Source: Lumbricus terrestris
Taxonomy: Eukaryota > Annelida > Clitellata > Crassiclitellata > Lumbricidae
Direction of reading: 5' to 3'
Length of the DNA: 64,000 nucleotides
Assembly (NCBI GenBank): GCA_949752735.1
Contig: OX457040.1
Location: forward strand, 3,435,225 to 3,499,224
The notes below the pieces were generated by a model, which was given only the letters and a program-made list of their open reading frames with translations, was not told the DNA's origin and did no database searches. The position numbers were made by a program, and so were the translations under genes. Shown piece by piece: positions 31,105 to 41,707 of the stretch. Each line of letters begins with the position of its first letter. Positions within the stretch are counted from its first letter, which is position 1.

Positions 31105-33557
31105 GCAGGACGTTTTGGCGCCGCCGTTTTGGCGCCGGACGTTTTGGCGCCGCCGTTTTGGCGCCGGACGTTTTGGCGCCGGAATTTTTTTCTCCCTCAT
31201 TCTAAAGTATAAAAATTATCAAATTGTAGGTAATTTTAGGCGGTTCATTTACGCACATTTTGAGTTAAATTTTGTGATGATATTCCACGCCGTTCAAAAG
31301 TTATGCCCGAAATAGCTCAGAATGTATGTTCGACTTACATGTGTACACTCCTCACTTGATCTGAAAGGGTCAAAGCTTGTTTTTATTCGTATTAGGTAAT
31401 ACCACAATTAAATTTCATTGGAGCTGGATTGCTGAAAATGTTCTTCCTTAAACTGGTGTTGCATTGATGAACAATCCAACTCCGATTTAAGCAAAAGTAT
31501 GTTTGTCTGTGTTCAAAAATCTGATGTTAAGTATTTTTTGTCGCAATGTAATATAACTTCCTTAATTGTTATATGGTATGGCAGTGAGTATAGTCAATGT
31601 GGTCACATGATGTACATGTAGTTAAGCTTTTGAATAATAATTGTTGCATTCGTATCTGGCATTCAATAAAATCAGAAAACTGCCGCTATATTAGAACATT
31701 AGCCGGGTACCCGGCAGGGCTTTTTTAACGTGGAGCTATACACAAAATGTGCATTTGTAATCGAATTTGTGCATTTGTAGAAGCACTTACGTACAGTTAA
31801 AACTAGCCAAAATATCATTGTCCTCCCTTTAGAAGTAATTTACCATTGGTTCGAATTGTTCATTATTGCAATTATAATAAAAAGGTGTCCCACTGCAAAT
31901 GTGTGCCAACACTAAAGAAGGTGTGCAATTGATAATTTTTGCCAACGCTAAAGAAGGTGTGCTATGGCCAATTTTTGCCAACACTAAAGAAGGTGTGCAA
32001 TTGCCAATTTTTGCCAACACTAAAGAAGGTGTGCTATGGCCAATTTTTGCCAACACTAAAGAAGGTGTGCAATTGCCAATTTTTGCCAACACTAAAGAAG
32101 GTGTGCTATGGCCAATTTTTGCCAACACTAAAGAAGGTGTGCAATTGCCAATTTTTGCCAACACTAAAGAAGGTGTGTAATTGCCAATTTTTGCGAAACC
32201 TAAACAAATCCATTGGTTCGAATTGTTCATTATTGCAATTATAATAAAAAGGTGTCCCACTGCAAATGTGTGCCAACACTAAAGAAGGTGTGCAATTGCA
32301 CAACTTTTTTGTACAACAGCAGTGTGCTTTAAAGCATCATTATTTTACTTGCACACCTTTATATTACAATTGCAATAATGAACAATTCGAACCAATGGAT
32401 TTGTTTAGGTTTCTAAAAAATTGGCAATTACACACCTTCTTTACTGTTGGCACACATTTGCAGTGGGACACCTTTATATTACAATTGCAATAATGAACAA
32501 TTCAAACCAATGGATTTGTTTAGGTTTCTAAAAAATTGGCAATTACACACCTTTTTAAGTGTTGGCAAAAATTGGCAGTTGCACACCTTCTTTACTGTTG
32601 GCACACACTTGCAGTGGGACACCTTTATATTATAATTGCAATAATGAACAATTCGAACCAATGGATTTCTTTAGGTTTCTAAAAAAATTGGCAATTACAC
32701 ACCTTTTTAAGTGTTTGCAAAAATTGGCATTTGCACACCTTCTTTAGTGTTGGCAGAAATTGGCAATTGCACACCTTCTTTAGTGTTGGCAAAAATTGGC
32801 AATTGCACACCTTCTTTAGTGTTGGCACACATTTGCAGTTGCACACCTTTTTATTATAATTGCAATTTTATGGACATTTCAAAACAATGGACTTTTTAAA
32901 AGAACTGTCGCTTTTGTCTTTAATACACCATATTCATTGTTGTCACTAAAGTCTGTATTTCCTCGATCTATCGTGCTAAAATCTTATGTCATCTTAAAGT
33001 TCTTATTTCTATACTAAGCTAAATAGGCCCAGTCTTAGCGGGACTTTCTCTCTTTGGTGGGCCTGTTTTTTTCAATCATTCGATGTGACATCCTCTGCTT
33101 TGATCGCTTGTACTTTATTAATCTGCTACCTCACATGTCTTATAATTTGTTATTAAATAAAGCATTTGTTTAAAAAATCCAGCTTCTATTTCACCGGCAA
33201 AAAAATCTCCTTTCAGCTTCAATTGTTCAAGCATTCGTCGGAACTCCCGCCGCTTTTTCGCATGTAAAAGACTCTTCATCGAGCTTACAAATCTCAAGCG
33301 TTCTTTTCTTGATCATATCTTCCATTTCTCATGCGTTCGCTTAATAAATCCAGCTCCAATTAAACCAGGAATATTTTCATCGATCCAGCTTCAATTAACG
33401 CAACAACAAGCCGTACATTCACTTTCTATTTCAGCAAGGATTTCGTCAATTTGTTTCACGCGTCGTATACACTGAACCGGAAATAGACTGCAAAACGCAA
33501 ATGTTATTGCGCAATGGCGGCGCCAAAACGGCGGCGCCAAAACGGCGGCGCCAAAAA
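31105..33557. mobile_element. Nested foldback with GTTTTGGCGCCG arrays
   Basis: The left arm (31111-31181) has six units of CGTTTTGGCGCCG or GGACGTTTTGGCGCC type. The right arm (33515-33557) has about four inverted units (GGCGGCGCCAAAAC). The inner flank of the right arm (about 33177-33480) contains AATCCAGCTTCTATTTCA, CATGTAAAAG and TCTCAAGCG blocks in the same order as the interior of the foldback at 58.9 kb. The two are therefore related families with different arm units. No clear target duplication was found. Confidence 0.72.
31853..32880. repeat. Inverted array of 36-bp (72-bp) tandem units
   Basis: On the left (31898-32190) eight units of 36 bp alternate between AAGGTGTGCAATTGCCAATT and AAGGTGTGCTATGGCCAATT forms, making a 72-bp higher-order unit. 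They are bounded by a GAATTGTTCATTATTGCAAT block (31854 and 32220). The right half (about 32336-32880) carries the same blocks inverted, several times. The period of 12 codons makes repetitive open frames on both strands, which I do not take as genes. Confidence 0.9.
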
Positions 33558-33739
33558 GTCACGTACCGAGTGTTTGGGATGTAATTTTTTTTTTGCAGAT
33601 GCCAAACATTTTTTAGGGCGAAACAAGTTAAGTTTTGAGTTTAGTCTATATGTGCAAGAAAATGCGGTGAATGATAACACATGTCCTTGTTTTTATTTAT
33701 ATCTTACTATATTTCATTCAGTAGTGGGAAGTATTTTAT

Positions 33740-34340
33740 TTATTCTAGTCTTAAAAAGTCATCAGTTTTTGGGATGCTAAATTGAACACCTTTTTTTGAA
33801 AATTTCGCACGGAAGACTAAAAAGTCATCGCTCTTTTAAGGCGTAAAATTTAACACCTTTTTTAAGATTTCGCACGGATGACTACAAAAGTCATCAGTTT
33901 TTTGGGATGCCAAATTGAACACCTTTTTTGAAAATTTCGCACGGAAGAATAAAAAGTCATCACTCTTTTTAGACGAAAAATTAAACACCTTTTTTAAGAT
34001 TTCGCACGGATGACTACAAAAAGTCATCAGTTTTTTTAATTCTAAATTGAACACCTTTTTTGAAAATTTCGCACGGGAGACTAAAAAGTCATCACTCCTT
34101 TTAGACGAAAAATTAAACACCTTTTTTTAGATTTCGCAGGGATGACTACAACAAGTCATCAGTTTTTTGGGATGCGAAATTAAACACCTTTTTGGAAAAT
34201 TTCGCACGGAAGACTAAAAAGTCATCACTCTTTTTAGACGAAAAATTAAACACCTTTTTTAAGATTTCGCACGGATGACCAAAAAATTTCATCAGTGTTT
34301 TGGGAAGGAAAATTGAACACCCTTTTTGAAGATTTCCGGC
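33740..34340. repeat. 132-bp tandem array
   Basis: TTCGCACGGAAGACTAAAAA recurs at 33804, 33936, 34068 and 34201 with small changes. Each unit has two diverged ~66-bp halves, both with (A)AACACCTTTTTT followed by an ATTTCGCACGGA-type block and AAAAGTCATCA. Confidence 0.88.
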
Positions 34341-34980
34341 GGATTACTTAAAAAAGAACATCTAGTTTTCGGGAAAGAAGTTTTTAAGTAAAGTCTATAT
34401 TTATTGAGACTTTATGGCACTCTTACAAGCACTGAAAAGTACAGCTAATTTGTTAAGATAACAGCTTAAAATGCTACCATTGCAATGTGAAAATTCAAAA
34501 AGTTTCTGGTGGGGAGGGGCATATCCCCTCCCCACACCCCTCCCCTACCACTCTCGGCGCTGCGCGCCTCATGATTGTCTTCAGACGGTCAATTATCTAC
34601 CCCTCCGAAAACCTCAATTCCCCCAGAGGTGGGGGCTAAATTAAACTCTGGTTTCGGCCAAAAACGACTAAAAAAGTTCATCAGATTTTTCGGCGAAAGA
34701 TCAACGAAAAAATTTCCGACCCCAGCCCAAAAAATTTTTGGCCCCCCCCTTCGAAAATTCCTGGATCCGCCCTTGCAATTGCGTGAGAGACTTAGATTAC
34801 ATTTATATATATTATTTCTATTATAGATTTTAATTACATTTATACATTAATTCTCCTGTGCATGACTGACACCCTGAATTTTTTTTTCGTCCACCATGGA
34901 TGGGGGGGGGCCACGTCCCATGGTGATTTGAAATGGGGGGGGCCATGGCCGGATTGCCCCCCCCCCTGGATCCGCCCCTG

Positions 34981-35029
34981 GTTCAGATCTGGCAGGCAAC
35001 AGTCGGTGGGAGGGTAGTGAGGGTAGTTA

Positions 35030-35077
<48 letters not shown>

Positions 35078-35134
35078 TATGTATGTATGTATGTATGTAT
35101 GTATGCGCACTTGTTATAGCGCCCCTTCAAGCTA

Positions 35135-35182
<48 letters not shown>

Positions 35183-35185
35183 AAG
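34981..35185. repeat. GAT/GTAT microsatellites with an L2-type tail scrap
   Basis: (GAT)n at about 35030-35077, (GTAT)n at 35078-35104, then TTATAGCGCCCCTTCAAGC (minus-strand L2/SINE tail) and (GAT)n again at 35131-35181. Confidence 0.9.
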
Positions 35186-35189
35186 ACGA

Positions 35190-35609
35190 GGCATAAGACG
35201 TGGAGGAGGAAAGGATTGAGAACTAATACAGTAAATCAGTCTTTGTTAGGGTCCTCATTCTCAACCTTCGCACACCAACTGCACTCCCACTTTCCTCCAT
35301 ACTACCATCTCCCTACCTCCCCTCCCCTCCCCTCTTATCTTCCTTAATCACCCTTTTTTATCTGCCCTCTCATTTCCTTGTGTCACATTTTCTCACATTC
35401 TCCTTATCTACCTCTTCCATCCACTCCTTTTCCTCACAACACAATTCAAATCTGGGTCTAATCTTCCAAGAAAAGCTTTATACACTAAAAGCAATACTGA
35501 AACATGAGTAGGACTTATAGACACCTTTTATACAGTCACAAAGTTGTCTAAAGTAGCCACCGAAGTCGTGTTCAAAACGACTAAATACATAATTGGTTTA
35601 TACATAATA
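35190..35609. other. Gene-free stretch
   Basis: A pyrimidine-rich segment (about 35270-35440) and one module core (ACACCTTTTATACAG, about 35521). No gene. Confidence 0.4.
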
Positions 35610-35925
35610 TAACAGCTCAGCGGTTCCCAACCCGTGGCCCGTGGGTCAAAAATGACCCGCCAGGCCTAAAGAATGGCCCTCTTCTCTCAAACAATTAAAA
35701 ATATATGAAATATTGACAATTTGGACAGGATAGAACACATGATTATTTTCTATTACAAATTGTTTTAGTTTGACGTCTATAAATAACATCGAACATTCTA
35801 TTTGGATTCTATTATAACAATGTTAAATGCTTTTAGTTAGTATAAATTTTAGACTTCTCTAATGTCCTTCAACTAAGAAAAAGTGGCCCTGGTTTCAAAA
35901 ACGGTTGCGAACCACTGTTATAGCT
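35610..35925. mobile_element. Small non-autonomous hAT element (300 bp)
   Basis: 35618-35917 starts CAGCGGTTCCCAACC and ends GGTTGCGAACCACTG, typical hAT inverted ends. The flanking 8-mers TAACAGCT and TTATAGCT match at 6 of 8 positions, consistent with an aged target duplication. No coding capacity. Confidence 0.85.
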
Positions 35926-36487
35926 GAATATTGTCCTTGGGAAAATCAAAGGATGAGAAGAAGTAGAGCAGTTCTCTCCGAAAGGCTTTCATGCGTGTGA
36001 AGTCTGTGCGACCTCGTTTTTAGCTTTTTTGAACATTCAGAGTGGCTTCACTGCAAAAATTTGGTTAAAATTGAAATTGACGATTATGTGATAGTCACTA
36101 TTGCATTTAGAGTTTTATGCATTGTCCATTAATTTTGTGGATACGTTTTTCTCTTTGTTACTTTCAAAATTTCTTGTGCGGGATAACTGCCATAGTACAA
36201 CAATAGTTGGACTTTACGTATTTTGGCTAATATTATAGTAAAGTGAGTGATCTTAATGAAGGTGTTTTAATTGATATTCAAATTCGTTTGAGCATTTGAA
36301 CCTGACTAGAGTCAAGACAGAACTAGAAGTCAATCGTAATCCTGAGGTGAGGTTCGACGCACCGCAGCATCTGTCGAGAACTGATGCCACGAGTTGCTCC
36401 ATAGATATTCTTATTTCAGCTCTTCATCTCCCACTCTTTTAACTTCATGTTCTATGTCCCTACGAATATACAGTTATATATATATTC

Positions 36488-36528
<41 letters not shown>

Positions 36529-37000
36529 AGCATATATATATATATATATTCGTTTAATTCATGAAAAAGAGCAGGTTGACACACCGCAGCCTGGTACATA
36601 GTGACATTAAGAGATACAAACATGAAATTAAAACGTCTTTCTTAATAGATCATTGTTAATCAGATTTACTGATTTGATGATTGTTTGCACTCTTGTAGAG
36701 GACTCTGGAAATAAAGTTTATGTTGTCCTTTTTCGGGAGCCGGAAATTATGACGTTAACCTTCACATCCAACTATTTGCTCGCTCGTTTGCACAATGTTT
36801 TTTTTAATTGTTTGAATGCATTCAGCTTTCGATGAGCAAGGTTGTGCGTCTAGAAAATGCTTGCCAACTTAATAATACTGGTTATAACACTGACGCTTTG
36901 TATTTAGGTGAGGCAGACATTAATATCTGCCTAAATAACACTTTCAACCTTAAAATGATGTCAAACACTGAAAATCAACACTTACTGGCTTGAAAAAATT
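35926..37000. other. Gene-free stretch with (TA)n
   Basis: (TA)n microsatellites occupy about 36474-36550, interrupted by a short A-rich spacer. A core-like AATGAAGGTGTTTTAATTG lies near 36256. Nothing coding is recognised. Confidence 0.5.
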
Positions 37001-37009
37001 ATAAAATAA

Positions 37010-37866
37010 ATTAAGGTGTCCTTATCTGCACTTAGACCGCAAGTAGTAACTGAGCAGTAAAAACTGTTTCCCAAAAATAAAAATCGTAAATTAAACACCT
37101 TTTAAAAGTGATTTTAAATGTTATATATAACGATCACAGACTGCATAAAGTTAAGCTCTTAAGTGTTGTAATATGCCAAGCAAATTTCTGTCCAGGGTAA
37201 CGGCCTCTGTTGTCATAGACCCTGGTCAAATCGGATCCATCCATCCATAAAGTTGCTATGTGCAGTTACTCCGTATTCAATTGGCATTGCAATAATTGAC
37301 AGAAGATTAACGCAAACGAAAAATATCATCAGTGAACTAAATATAAAATAATAATTATGCAGAACTCGACGCTGCAACTATATGAACTGTCGTGATGCCA
37401 GTCACAAGAGTATATGAAGCAGGAGGGCGACCTTAATTAGTGGAATCTTTCTTAATTATACATAATCGTTAGACAGCAATTAACCAACCAATATACAAGT
37501 GGCTCGAACGTTATAGGTGCTCCAATGCAATAAGAGGGAAAGTTTCTTAAGCTGACCATGATGTTGCCATTTATTTATTTATTTACTGAGAATTTGATAT
37601 TTGACAAAATCGTGAATCAAACACCTTTTAAAAGTGATATCAAAATGTTATATATTAACCGCAGACTTCATAATAGTTGCTGTGTAGATTTCTATAATTG
37701 GCATTGACAGAAGATTGACGCATACGAAAAAGTCATAAGAGAATTACACCTGCAGAACTCTCGACGCTGCAACTATATGAACTGTTGTGATGCGTTGCCA
37801 CAAAAGTATATAAAGCAGGAGTGCTCCAATGCAATAAGAAAGAAAGTCTCTTAAGCTGACCATGGA
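37010..37866 (+). repeat. Two tandem copies of a long dispersed repeat
   Basis: Copy 1 (37080-37560) and copy 2 (37605-37866) share TTAAACACCTTTTAAAAGTG, GTTATATAT, GACAGAAGATT(A/G)ACGCA, CAGAACTC...GACGCTGCAAC, TATATGAACTGT and CTCCAATGCAATAAGA with TCTTAAGCTGACCATG. Copy 1 contains a 96-bp insertion. Further copies lie at 58.59 and 63.6 kb. The length and internal order suggest a family of at least 450 bp. Confidence 0.85.
37145..37252 (+). mobile_element. 96-bp SINE-like insertion with 6-bp target duplication (copy 2)
   Basis: The insert 37151-37246 begins TTAAGCTCTTAAGTGTTG and ends CAAATCGGATCCATCC. ATAAAG flanks it at 37145-37150 and 37247-37252. The tandem neighbour at about 37663-37690 shows the empty form (CATAATAGTTGCTGTG). 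It is near-identical to 19408-19500. It has no B box, so it may be a truncated 3' end of a LINE or SINE with an (ATCC)n tail. Confidence 0.85.
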
Positions 37867-38700
37867 TATAAAGCGCTATAGACTTCATTTTCTTGGACTC
37901 GACATATGAGGGCAGGTCACCAGTCCTCTTACTAGCTTCACACCGACTGTGTAGACCAGTGTTCTCATCACAGCCGAGCTGACAAGACTATCACATGGTG
38001 AAAATTAAACACCTCTAATAGATATCAAAAAATCTGTATATAAGTCAAGCTGATTGTTCAGTAGCATAATCAGTTGCTGTTGCAACAATATGTAGCGTCA
38101 TATTGTCAGCGTCGGGATACATATCGGAGGACAAGAAATAGAACATTTTACAGAATTCTGAAACCGAGTGGTCACGAGGATTTATTACCACAACTGATGC
38201 CATATGCCACAGGCAAATTAAAAAGACAGTAGCACTAGGAAAAATGCATTTCCACGGAGACAGTTACTGAGAGACAGAAGACAGGGCACAGAGAGACAGA
38301 GAGGCAGATACAAAGAGACATTGAGACATAAAGAGAGAGACGGACAGAGTCAGACAGAGATAGATAACTAGAGAAACAACTGCAAACTATAAATTTCAGT
38401 CAAAGGTCTTTGTCGCAATGATACATAGGTAAAATCTGGAATCAACGTTAAATTAAACACCTGAAATAAGATGTCATTGCAGTTATATGAAGTTAAAGGT
38501 CGGAATAATAAGATTAATAACACTCTATCCGCTCTAACTAAACTCATAATAATATCATCATTACACATCGAGCAAACAATCATTGCGAGCAAAAAGAGCC
38601 ATACAAAAGTAGATGCTAATACGGGATTGAACAAAAACATGTCACACGAATATTTTGTACGCAGCTGCAGCCTCCGTTGTTAGCAGCTGTCGTTTACTTA
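37867..38700. other. Gene-free stretch of module cores and a GA-rich repeat
   Basis: Cores at about 38005 (TTAAACACCTCTAATAG) and 38454 (TTAAACACCTGAAATAAG, then TTATATGAAG). A degenerate GAGACA/GAGAGA repeat spans about 38268-38375. Confidence 0.55.
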
Positions 38701-38704
38701 TGTA

Positions 38705-38995
38705 TACATCAATGTGACGGACTTTGCATCAAGGACCCGTCTAACATTCGCCCAGTCTCTAATGTATCCTTACTCTCAAAAACAATTGAAAAGATTGTGT
38801 CAGAACAAATTACCACTTAGGCTACTTAAGCACTAACAACATGCTTCCGAAATATCAGTCGGGATTTCGCAGGGGCCATTCCACTGAGACTCTGTGACTC
38901 CGCTTGCCAGCTGACTGCTACGGGGCCATGGATGGGGGTGTGGGTGACCTTGCTAGCCCTTTCTGACGTTTGTGCAGCATTCGTTACGGTCGATT
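38705..38995 (+). pseudogene. LINE reverse transcriptase fragment (L2/CR1 type)
   Basis: Frames give DPSNIRPVSNVSLLSKTIEK, IVSEQITT, STNNMLPKYQSGFRRGHSTE, TL, then MDGGVGDLASPF-like degraded sequence and VCAAFVTVDF, the motif A region. This is the N-terminal half of a non-LTR RT palm. It is broken by frameshifts and lacks everything from the FADD box onward. Confidence 0.8.
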
Positions 38996-39071
38996 TTTTA
39001 GCAGGGCGGTCCAGTTGTGTGATTTGGAAGTAGGTAACCCAGGGTCCCGGTTACATTTGGTCTCCCACAAC

Positions 39072-39255
39072 TCATCTACTCAGAGGCGCTCCCGACTATA
39101 GCGCATACACGGCATCGGAGTTTCACGCCGAAGCGGTGAGCAATTGCGAGTAAAGGACCTGCCCAAGGTCCTGCGCGGCGACTTTTGGTGGATTCGAGCC
39201 TGCAACCCTTCGGCTGCAAGGCAACGAACACAACCACTACACTACTGCGCCCACG
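39072..39255 (-). mobile_element. tRNA-derived SINE with L2-type tail (copy 4)
   Basis: Read on the minus strand: A-box-like GGGCGCAGTAGTGTAGTGG at 39237-39255, B box GGCTCGAATCC (39190-39200), then ACCTTGGGCAGGTCC, ACTCGCAATTGCTCACCGCT and tail GGGAGCGCCTCTGAGTAG. It has the best preserved A box of the four copies. The last ~20 bases of the shared tail are missing. Confidence 0.87.
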
Positions 39256-39284
39256 ATTGTCTTGAATGTCCTATCTCTTGTGAT

Positions 39285-39748
39285 ATGAATTCATTTGTTT
39301 TTTTCCGGTCCATGGGGTTGTTAGCATTCTCCTCCATATCCACATTTCGCAAGCGTCGATTTTCTTTTCCAAGGCCTTTGTTTTTGTTTAGGTTTCGCAT
39401 CCATACATCACCACTGAGAATATCATTGTCTTTGCAATTCTTGTCTTTGTCATCAGGCTCACATTTTTATCCTTCCATATTCTCTCAAGTCCCTTTGTTG
39501 TCGACTTCCCAATGTTATCCTCCGTCGTATCTCGCTGTCGCATCATACATCGTTTCCTATCGTAGCTGCCAAGAAACAGAAATTTGTCGCCCCCCTCCAA
39601 CTCTTGGCCATCCACCTCGAAGTTCGTTCAGCTCTCTGTGGTCAAGATTTTGGTCTTATTTATGTTGAAATAGAATCCTGTTTTCTCGCTTTCTGCTTTT
39701 AGTTTTCTGATGATCTCTTTTAAATCCTCTATTTTCTCTGCCAGTTAT
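39285..39748 (-). pseudogene. RTE-like LINE, post-catalytic RT fragment
   Basis: The minus strand reads IRKLKAESEKTGFYFNINKT, KILTTES, then VDGQELEGGDKFLFLGSYDR, LERIWKDKNVSLMTKTRIAK, TMIFSVVMYGCET and DACEMWIWRRML. These blocks follow the YADD box in RTE-type proteins. It belongs to a lineage different from the 5.1, 48.3 and 55.7 kb copies, judging by the DKNVS...MYGCET wording. It is interrupted by stops and truncated at both ends. Confidence 0.8.
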
Positions 39749-39984
39749 GTAGCGTTGTGTCGTACGCATTATCTTAGGTTGAAAGGTGGATGCTGCAAAA
39801 AAATTTGAATTAAACACCTTTGCTAAGTGATATTATGAAGTTATATAAAAGACGTAGATCGCTTTAGCCTTTGTTAGGTAACCTTCACTTGACTGGTATT
39901 GTGAGTAGCACAAGATCGACGCAAGATATCGCTAGAAAAATATTTCGACACCACTGCAATTCAAGCGCTCGAGATGCCATTCAC

Positions 39985-40145
39985 TACCATGCAGCGAAGT
40001 GCATTCTCGGTGGTTTGTCCATCTATGTGGAGTGGCCTCTCTGCGTCTCTCTGCCCGCTTCTCCCCGTGACTCATGGCTCTTTCTATCGTCTTCTCAATA
40101 ATTTTCTCTTCGACCAGGCCTGGGTTAGGAGCGTCTCTGAGTAGC
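39985..40145 (+). pseudogene. L2-like LINE C-terminal scrap
   Basis: Reads AFSVVCPSMWSGLSASLCPL, then FYRLLNNFLFDQAWVRSVSE with a diverged tail GGAGCGTCTCTGAGTAG. It is cut at about 40140, where the unclassified GTTGTGTTTTCTTGTCG repeat starts. Confidence 0.7.
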
Positions 40146-40300
40146 GAATTTAAAGTTGTGTTTTCTTGTCGAAAAGATTGCGCTTTTCCCCAAAAATCAT
40201 TATATAAACCCGCTCATGTTCGAATGGAACGTTTTGCGAAAATTTTCAAAACAATCGGACAAGAACTTTCCGAGATCCTTGATTCGTCCGGAAGCGTAGG
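40143..40300 (+). repeat. 3' part of the GTACCCGGCCACG repeat family (copy 1)
   Basis: TTTAAAGTTGTGTTTTCTTG, AAAGATTGCGCTTTTCCCCA, TGTTCGAATGGAACGTTTTG and CGAAAATTTTCAAAACAATC match the ends of the long copies at 50.0 and 59.8 kb. The head is missing. A second truncated copy begins at 41012. Confidence 0.8.
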
Positions 40301-40377
40301 AAGAAACGCGATCGCATTGGATGGCATATAGACCGGCGGATGTGTTGAATTTGAACTCTAATTAGGTCGAATCGAAT

Positions 40378-41015
40378 TTAACCCGTTGGAGGTGAGGTGG
40401 GGTGTGACACACCCCAGAGGCATTCTACTTTAAATTTTTATCGGAAAACATGGAGCCAGTTCTAATTTGTTTTTTCTACCTTGTGAATATGAAATACGGA
40501 CACTTTACCACAATTTCAGGTAATTTGAACGAACAGTTTTTTTTTTTTATTTTGTTGCATATTTAAAGGAAATTGCATTTTTTCGTAGAAAAAAATTATA
40601 CATGTTGATTTTATGAGCCATGATTTGCAATGCAAGTGTGCCTTGAACACGTCAATTCTGTGTTGGCATTGAGAAGGCTGACGACAATGATGGCTAAAAC
40701 ATTTTATGTTGTATTAATATATATATTATGATTATTCGTGCAATTGATAATGTTGCACATGAGGACCCAAACTTGCATGGGTTAAGTACACATTGGATGG
40801 GTTCACCTTCTAGCCATCTAATAAGGATTGAAAACAGATATTTGTTCGTGGTAATCGTCTGTTTAGTTGATTATTGATAATAGAAGAATAGTTTAACTCA
40901 ACTTAGTATTTTCCATTTGATATCGCGGCTTGAAAATAAAAATATGTATTGGGGTTTGTCAGACCCCGCCTCACCTCTGGCGTTACAAATGGTCACCTCA
41001 CCTCCAAAGGGTTAA
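40378..41015. mobile_element. piggyBac-type MITE (630 bp)
   Basis: The element is 40382-41011 between TTAA at 40378-40381 and 41012-41015. The inverted ends are CCCGTTGGAGGTGAGGTG on the left and, in complement, CCCTTTGGAGGTGAGGTG on the right. A subterminal hairpin GGGGTGTGACACACCCC lies near the left end, and a related GGGGTTTGTCAGACCCC near the right end. The host site is the TTAA that starts the GTTGTGTTTT repeat, and other copies of that repeat (GAATTTAAAGTTGTG, 40138) show the empty site. No transposase. Confidence 0.92.
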
Positions 41016-41174
41016 AGTTGTGTTTTCTTGTCGAAAAGATTGCGCTTTTCCCCAAAAATCATCATATAAACCCGCTCATGTCCGAATGGAACGTTCTGCG
41101 AAAATTTTCAAAACAATCGGTCAAGCATATTGCGAGTTCCTTGATTAGGCACGGTAACGTTTTACATTTTTATT

Positions 41175-41180
<6 letters not shown>
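41012..41180 (+). repeat. 3' part of the GTACCCGGCCACG repeat family (copy 2)
   Basis: TTAAAGTTGTGTTTTCTTGT through CGAAAATTTTCAAAACAATC to GGTAACGTTTTACATTTTTA and TTTAGATAGATA. The terminal ATAGAT passes directly into the long GATA microsatellite. Confidence 0.85.
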
Positions 41181-41440
<260 letters not shown>

Positions 41441-41480
41441 AAAAGGTCTGCAAAAGAGATATATCTATCTATCTATCTAT

Positions 41481-41707
41481 CTGTGGCCTAAGTGTTGGAA
41501 CGCTCCTGATTCGGCCAAGCCAGGAGTGGGAGAGTCGATCTTATTTTTAGCAGATGCCGAGTCAAACAACGCAATAGCAAAGCGCCAATGGCAGCTAACA
41601 GAAAATTCAAATAAATTTTTTGCCCTGAGCGAGGCTTGAACTCGGGTTGCGATAACGAATCTCAGTTTATCGGCCAACGCTCTCTCCACTGAGCTACGGA
41701 CCCCCCC
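41481..41707 (-). mobile_element. tRNA-Asn-like SINE (copy 1)
   Basis: Minus strand: GTAGCTCAGTGGAGAGAGCG (A box), a CGATAAA anticodon-loop-like segment, and the B box GAGTTCAAGCC. The non-tRNA body follows (AATTTTCTGTTAGCTGCCAT, then CTCCCACTCCTGGCTTGGCC), ending CTTAGGCCACAG with a short GATA tail. It is colinear with 54022-54240. Confidence 0.88.

Larger units (their letters stand above)
30811..34980. mobile_element. 4.2-kb composite foldback with long inverted arms
   Basis: The arms 30811-31020 and 34776-34980 are inverted repeats of about 205-210 bp. They start CAGGGGCGGATCCAGG and end CCTGGATCCGCCCCTG, an end type known from hAT-like and other non-autonomous DNA transposons. The inner borders are ACGCAATTG and CAATTGCGT. 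Inside lie a second pair of inverted arms (GGCGCC arrays), an inner inverted 36-bp tandem array, a 132-bp tandem array and an orphan right end CCTGGATCCGCCCTTG (34760-34775). No transposase is present. The flanks GATGTAGG and GTTCAGAT are not a target duplication, so the two arms may come from different events. Confidence 0.85.

Noticed and set aside
31898..32190. A CRISPR-like look: regular 36-bp units
   Set aside because: Units are contiguous, with no unique spacers, and only two alternating variants occur. The context is eukaryotic. It is a tandem satellite inside a foldback.
31090..33508. ATGTTATT at 31090 and 33501 as a target duplication of the GGCGCC foldback
   Set aside because: The second copy lies before the right arm and not after it, so it cannot flank the element.
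30803..34988. An 8-bp target duplication at the outer ends of the 4.2-kb element
   Set aside because: GATGTAGG and GTTCAGAT do not match, and shifting by a few bases gives no better pair.
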